From the NCBI GenBank assembly GCA_015163875.1, contig JAAOIH010000011.1:1-37592 (forward strand): 37,592 bases of DNA, read 5' to 3'. Position numbers and translations under genes: made by a program. The notes under the pieces were generated by a model. The model made no database searches and had not been told where the DNA came from. It saw only the letters and a program-made list of their open reading frames with translations. Positions 33,622 through 37,592 of the stretch are shown here, piece after piece; within the stretch, counting starts at the first letter, position 1, and each line of letters starts with the position of its first letter. This DNA is from Bdellovibrionales bacterium (lineage in GTDB: Bacteria > Bdellovibrionota > Bdellovibrionia > Bdellovibrionales > UBA1609).

Positions 33622-34965
33622 AATTTGTTTTGCTCTTGCCACTGCTAAAGCTTTTTCTGGAACATCTTTATTAATTACAGACCCAGCTGCCGTGCAAGAT
33701 TTGTTTTTTAATTCAACTGGAGCAATTAATTGAGTATTGCTTCCTACAAATACATTGCTTCCAATAATAGTTTTTTCTTTAGTTTTATTTAAAGTATAAT
33801 TGCATGTAACAACTCCGCAGCCAATATTAGTATTAGCCCCTATTGTAACATCGCCTAAGTAACTTAAGTGCGAAGCTTTTACTCCGTCGCCAATTATTGC
33901 TTTTTTTGTTTCTACAAAATTTCCAATTTTTGCAGATTTACCAATATGACTTTCTGGTCGCAGGTGAGCATAAGGCCCGACAACTGCTTTTTCTTTTAAC
34001 ACAGATGATTCAATGTATGATCCCATTTTTATTTGAACGCTGTTTTCAACGCAAGAAGAATTAATAAACACATTGGGCTCTAATACACAAAAACAACCTA
34101 TTGCAGTTTTTCCTTTTAGGTGAGCTCCTGGATAAATTACAGTTCCTGGACCCACCTCTACAAGCTCTTCTATAAAAGTAGTTTTTGGATTTAATATAAC
34201 AACGCCTTTGCTCATTAAAATTTTATTTTTATTTTTAAAGGCCATGCCAGTAGCAATTGCTAAGTCTTCTTGAGAGTTAACTCCAAAAGCTAAATCATTA
34301 GAGGCTTTTAAAAAAGAAACTTTGCAATCAGATTCTACGGCTAAACTTAAAACTTCTGTAAAGTATAATTCTTTAGAATTTGCATGAGTTGTAAGTTTTG
34401 GTAAAAATTTTTTTAATAAATTTAATTTTGTAATATACATTCCCGTATTTACTTCTTTAATTTTTAAAGTTTCAATGCTTGCATCTTTTGCTTCTATAAT
34501 TGCTTTTGGTTTATTTTCAAAATAAAGCATTCGTCCCCTGTCTCCAGGGTATTTAACTACAGATGTAATTACAGAAAATTCAGAATTTTGATTGATGTGT
34601 TTTTTTATTAAATCATCTAGCTCTTTGGCTCTGATAAATGGATGATCTCCGTTTAAAATAATTATGTTATCTTGGGCACTGTTTAAATCCGCAGACATTA
34701 CAGCACCTGCGGTTCCATTTAATTCTTTTTGTATACATACTTTTGCTCTAAAATTATTTACCAGAGGTTCTACTAATTTTTGTCCGTGCCCAACTACTAC
34801 GCGAACATCTTTTACTCCCAAAGATTTAATTTGAGTTAATGTTCTATATAAAATAGGCAACCCAGCAACTGGGTGAAGCACTTTTGGCAAGTTAGACTTC
34901 ATTCTAGTGCCCTTTCCTGCAGCTAAAATAATGACGCTGATTTTGCTGTAATCTATTTTTGACAT
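33595..34965 (-). CDS. glmU: Bifunctional UDP-GlcNAc pyrophosphorylase/GlcN-1-P acetyltransferase
   Basis: Makes UDP-N-acetylglucosamine, precursor of peptidoglycan and lipid A. The N-terminal uridylyltransferase has VIILAAGKGTRMKSNLPKVL and LNGDHPF; the C-terminal left-handed beta-helix acetyltransferase has the hexapeptide repeats and the segments VGPYAHLRPESHIG, FVETKKA and GCGVVTCNYTLNK. Length 456 aa equals E. coli GlmU. It is divergent from the PAS-HisKA gene across 66 bases and leads into glmS. Confidence 0.97.
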   Translation of the reverse strand: MSKIDYSKISVIILAAGKGTRMKSNLPKVLHPVAGLPILYRTLTQIKSLGVKDVRVVVGHGQKLVEPLVNNFRAKVCIQKELNGTAGAVMSADLNSAQDNIIILNGDHPFIRAKELDDLIKKHINQNSEFSVITSVVKYPGDRGRMLYFENKPKAIIEAKDASIETLKIKEVNTGMYITKLNLLKKFLPKLTTHANSKELYFTEVLSLAVESDCKVSFLKASNDLAFGVNSQEDLAIATGMAFKNKNKILMSKGVVILNPKTTFIEELVEVGPGTVIYPGAHLKGKTAIGCFCVLEPNVFINSSCVENSVQIKMGSYIESSVLKEKAVVGPYAHLRPESHIGKSAKIGNFVETKKAIIGDGVKASHLSYLGDVTIGANTNIGCGVVTCNYTLNKTKEKTIIGSNVFVGSNTQLIAPVELKNKSCTAAGSVINKDVPEKALAVARAKQINKENFKKD

Positions 34966-34978
34966 ATCTCGTTACTCA

Positions 34979-35021
34979 TAGCAAAAAATTGCTATATAGG
35001 CAAACAGGCAATTATTTGCTA
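34979..35021. promoter_or_regulatory. Nested palindromes in the glmU/PAS-HisKA divergent promoter region
   Basis: TAGCAAAAAATTGCTA (34979-34994) is a 6-bp inverted repeat around 4 bases. Its left 14 bases recur inverted at 35008-35021 (GCAATTATTTGCTA) with one difference. The structures occupy most of the 66-base gap between the divergent starts, the right place for a shared operator. No regulator is identified. Confidence 0.4.
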
Positions 35022-35031
35022 ACATACTAAT

Positions 35032-35997
35032 ATGACAACCAATATTGAAGACAAAACTATCAGTGCTGCTTTTTTATTATTAAAAAAAGAGATTTTTCTT
35101 ATAGGCTTTAAAGAAAGTAACTTAAAGCGTCTGGAGGTTTGCCTTGGCAAAATATTTTTTAAATATTTTTTATTAGATAATTTTTCTATTTTATTAAATG
35201 ATAATAAATCTGCAAACACTAGCTCTACATATTATATTAATATTAATTTAGACAGCTCTAAACAAAAAATACGCTTAAAATTTTTAAAGCTTAAAACATT
35301 TAGTGAGCAAAATATTTATGAGTTAAAAAAAATTAAAAAAATACTTAGTGTTATTATTCCAAAAGTTTTTATAAAGTCTCAAAAAAAAGAATTATTTAAT
35401 CAGTGGAGGTTAATTTTTGATAGCATATCCACGCCTTTATGTTTAACAGATAAGTTTGCTAAAATTTATACTGCAAATCAAAAATATTTAAAACACAGCG
35501 GGCAAACTCAAGATCTTATTATTGGTGCGTATGCATTTGATACTTTTTTTAAAGCAGAGTTTTTAAGCTACAAAATTATTAACAAAAGTGCTAAAAATAA
35601 TTTTAATATTTTTGAGGTGGAGTGCATAAAAAATCACGAAAATAAAATTAGTAAAACAAACCCCTCCAGTTACTATGAAGTTTTAAATCAAAATTTTAAA
35701 ATTAGCACACACGAGCAAGAAGATATTTCGCTTTATTTTTTTCGTGATATTAGTCAGCAAAAAAAAATAGAAAAAGAGCTTTTAACTGAGTCACAAAAGG
35801 TAGAGCTAGGCTTAATTAGCAGTAGCATTGCTCATGAACTTAATAATCCTGTTGGCAGTATGTTAATTTATATAGACTTAGTTAAGAATCAAATTGAAGC
35901 TGGCTCACCTCTACAAAAAGATTTAACAGAAATAAAAACTGCTATTTTAAAATGCTCAGAAATTATAAAAAATCTTTTATCATTTGCTAAAAAATAA
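35032..35997 (+). CDS. PAS-HisKA protein lacking the ATPase domain (truncated histidine kinase)
   Basis: 321-aa signalling protein. Residues 1-115 are an unrecognised sensor-like region; about 125-250 resemble a PAS domain ending FRDISQQKKIEKEL; about 255-321 form a HisKA dimerisation helix pair with the H-box SIAHELNNPVGS (His268) and the closing IIKNLLSFAKK. In a normal kinase the HATPase_c domain with N, G1, F and G2 boxes would follow, but translation stops at 35997 and only 210 bases remain before the next gene, which do not encode such a domain. It could be a phosphotransfer or dimerisation partner, or a decayed kinase. Confidence 0.85.
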   Translation: MTTNIEDKTISAAFLLLKKEIFLIGFKESNLKRLEVCLGKIFFKYFLLDNFSILLNDNKSANTSSTYYININLDSSKQKIRLKFLKLKTFSEQNIYELKKIKKILSVIIPKVFIKSQKKELFNQWRLIFDSISTPLCLTDKFAKIYTANQKYLKHSGQTQDLIIGAYAFDTFFKAEFLSYKIINKSAKNNFNIFEVECIKNHENKISKTNPSSYYEVLNQNFKISTHEQEDISLYFFRDISQQKKIEKELLTESQKVELGLISSSIAHELNNPVGSMLIYIDLVKNQIEAGSPLQKDLTEIKTAILKCSEIIKNLLSFAKK

Positions 35998-36084
35998 TAT
36001 TTACTATCTACGGACCAAAGGCTTACAAAAAAATTTGCTTGGCTGTTAATTGCTAACTACTTTGGCATATTGTTAATTTTAAAA

Positions 36085-36124
36085 ACTAGACAATTGTTTT
36101 CTTTCGGTCTAGTCGTCAAGTTTT
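36085..36124 (+). terminator. Possible terminator between the PAS-HisKA and response-regulator genes
   Basis: ACTAGAC (36085-36091) and GTCTAGT (36107-36113) form a 7-bp stem with a 15-base loop, followed by CGTCAAGTTTTTC. The T-run starts seven bases after the stem, later than in an efficient terminator, so the call is weak. If real, it would separate the two regulatory genes. Confidence 0.35.
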
Positions 36125-36207
36125 TCTTAGAGAAAATCTTATAAATTTGATATTGTAAAAATACTATTTATATCTACTAAAAAGATTGCATTTAAATAAA
36201 AGGTAAA

Positions 36208-37592
36208 ATGAAAAAGCTGTACAATATTTTATTAATAGACGATGATCCAAGCTTAATTATCGCACTAAAAAGAGCTTTAGAAAATCCTCAATACAAAATA
36301 AAAACAGCAAGCACATATAAAGAGGCTAAAGAAAATTACACAAAAGAATATTTTGACCTAGCTCTTGTAGATCTTTTTTTACCAGACAATGATGGTTTTC
36401 AAATTTTATCTGATTTGCAAAACACAAACACCTTAAGCATTATGCTTTCTGGTCATGCTGATATTGATTCTGCAATAGAGTCAACTAAAAGAGGTGCTTT
36501 TCATTTTATAAAAAAACCTTTTCACTTAAAAGAGATGCTTAGTTTAGTCGACAAGGCGATTAAACAAATTGATTTACAAATAGAAAATACAAAATTAAAA
36601 AATAGCTTAAAAAATAATACTACAAATATTATTGGCAATAGCCCTAAAATTTTAAAAGTATTAGAGCTTGCAAAAAAACTTTCTGAAGTAAATACGACAA
36701 CTTTAATTACTGGAAAAAGCGGAACTGGCAAGGAGTTAATTGCTAGGTATATTCATAATCCAAAAAATTCTCAAGATGATAATTTTTATGCAATTAATTG
36801 TGCCTCACTTCCTCCAGATTTATTAGAAAGTAAATTGTTTGGCCACACAAAGGGTAGTTTTACTGGAGCTTTAAACCAAAGAAAAGGTCTTTTTGAATTA
36901 GCTACTGGTGGAACTTTGTTATTAGACGAAATAGGAGACATGCCGTTAAACTTACAGGTAAAATTACTTAGAGTGTTGCAGGAAAAAGAATTTTCTCAGT
37001 TAGGTTCTAATAAAAAAATAAAAACAAACTTACGAATTTTAACAGCCACTCATATAGATTTAAAAAAAGCTATTGCGCAAAAAAAATTTAGAGAAGATTT
37101 ATATTACAGATTAAATATTATTCCTGTTAATATTCCTAATTTAAAAGATAGGCCTACAGACATTCCGCTGTTAATTAATTATTTTTTAACTAAGTTTATA
37201 AAACAATACAAAAAACCAAAAATAGATATTAGCATTTCTGTTACAAAACAATTAATGGATTATAATTGGCCTGGAAATATTAGAGAGTTAGAAAATTTAA
37301 TAGAAAGACTTGTTGTTTTGCAAAACTCCCCTGTAATTTTATTAAAACATTTGCCTGAAGAATATTTGGTTCAAAGTGAAAATAAATCTATAAAAATTAA
37401 TATTTCAAAAGATGGTGTTAATTTAAAAAATCATTTATTTAATTACGAAAGACAGTGGATTATAGAAGCTTTAAAAGTTACAGGCGGAAACAAAAATCAA
37501 GCAGCAAAATTACTTCAAATAAACCGAACCACTTTAATAGAAAAAATTAAAAAAATGCAAATCCACGCCACATTGCCTTGCCCCAACCCTCC
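36208..37592 (+). CDS. NtrC-family response regulator (partial at window edge)
   Basis: Sigma-54 activator with an N-terminal receiver domain: acidic pocket DDD at 11-13, phosphorylation Asp55 (LVDLFLPD), Ser81 and Lys103 (KKP). The AAA+ domain has Walker A GKSGTGKE (169-176), GSFTGA at 216-221 in place of GAFTGA, Walker B LLLDEIGD and the sensor segment REDLYYRLN. A Fis-type helix-turn-helix (GGNKNQAAKLLQINRTTLIEKI) ends at about residue 451. No stop occurs before the window ends (461 codons visible). The ATG is preceded by AAAGG. It is the natural partner of the upstream PAS-HisKA protein. Confidence 0.95.
   Translation, partial: MKKLYNILLIDDDPSLIIALKRALENPQYKIKTASTYKEAKENYTKEYFDLALVDLFLPDNDGFQILSDLQNTNTLSIMLSGHADIDSAIESTKRGAFHFIKKPFHLKEMLSLVDKAIKQIDLQIENTKLKNSLKNNTTNIIGNSPKILKVLELAKKLSEVNTTTLITGKSGTGKELIARYIHNPKNSQDDNFYAINCASLPPDLLESKLFGHTKGSFTGALNQRKGLFELATGGTLLLDEIGDMPLNLQVKLLRVLQEKEFSQLGSNKKIKTNLRILTATHIDLKKAIAQKKFREDLYYRLNIIPVNIPNLKDRPTDIPLLINYFLTKFIKQYKKPKIDISISVTKQLMDYNWPGNIRELENLIERLVVLQNSPVILLKHLPEEYLVQSENKSIKINISKDGVNLKNHLFNYERQWIIEALKVTGGNKNQAAKLLQINRTTLIEKIKKMQIHATLPCPNP

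Noticed and set aside
36041-36054. TGGC...TTGC resembling a sigma-54 promoter before the NtrC-like regulator
   Set aside because: The GG-to-GC distance is one base short of the required -24/-12 spacing, which normally abolishes function.

Overview
This is an AT-rich window (A/T-rich codons and long A and T runs throughout) from a Gram-negative bacterium. Four gene sets point to the Bdellovibrionota/Myxococcota side of the former Deltaproteobacteria: an AgmX/PglI-type TonB-like protein, paired myxobacterial-style outer-membrane barrels, long periplasmic TPR proteins, and a TolQ plus two-ExbD motor. The low GC and marine/predatory-like content favour Bdellovibrionota, but that is inference; no 16S gene is present. 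About 30 genes are packed tightly, mostly in operons with short gaps or overlapping stop/start codons. I saw no tRNA, rRNA, IS element, phage gene or CRISPR array.

Layout. Positions 1-359 are a non-coding, structure-rich leader upstream of rpsB, with a hairpin, two copies of a 33-bp repeat, a 29-bp near-perfect inverted repeat and a second hairpin. Positions 360-8567 (+) hold rpsB-tsf-pyrH-frr-uppS-cdsA-rseP-tsaB-rluD, a classic translation/envelope operon; dxr, often found between cdsA and rseP, is absent. Positions 8640-26251 (-) are a long envelope block, transcribed as kdsB, pyrG, kdsD, then two beta-barrels, two TPR proteins, a small exported protein, an AgmX-like TonB protein, TolQ, ExbD and ExbD, then an LptC/LptA-like protein, lptB, rpoN and an AmpD-type amidase. 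The kdsB-pyrG-kdsD and lptC-lptB-rpoN halves belong to the familiar Kdo/LPS-export gene neighbourhood; here they flank a roughly 10-kb trans-envelope machine resembling the Agl-Glt gliding/trafficking apparatus of Myxococcus.

Positions 26375-27682 (-) encode an FHA-domain sigma-54 activator, followed by a pfkA operon with a predicted lipoprotein (27931-29588, -), a DciA/DUF721-like gene (-), trmFO (+), and glmS and glmU (-). The right end (35032-37592, +) carries a PAS-HisKA protein that lacks the kinase ATPase domain and an NtrC-type response regulator cut by the window edge.

The genes fit together around envelope building: UppS, CdsA, GlmS, GlmU, KdsB, KdsD, the Lpt bridge, RseP, the amidase and an energised envelope machine. 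RpoN and two sigma-54 activators lie nearby. A recurring oddity is short tandem repeats that expand within or at the ends of conserved genes (rseP, lptC-like, glmS, pyrG tail, glmU tail, rluD).
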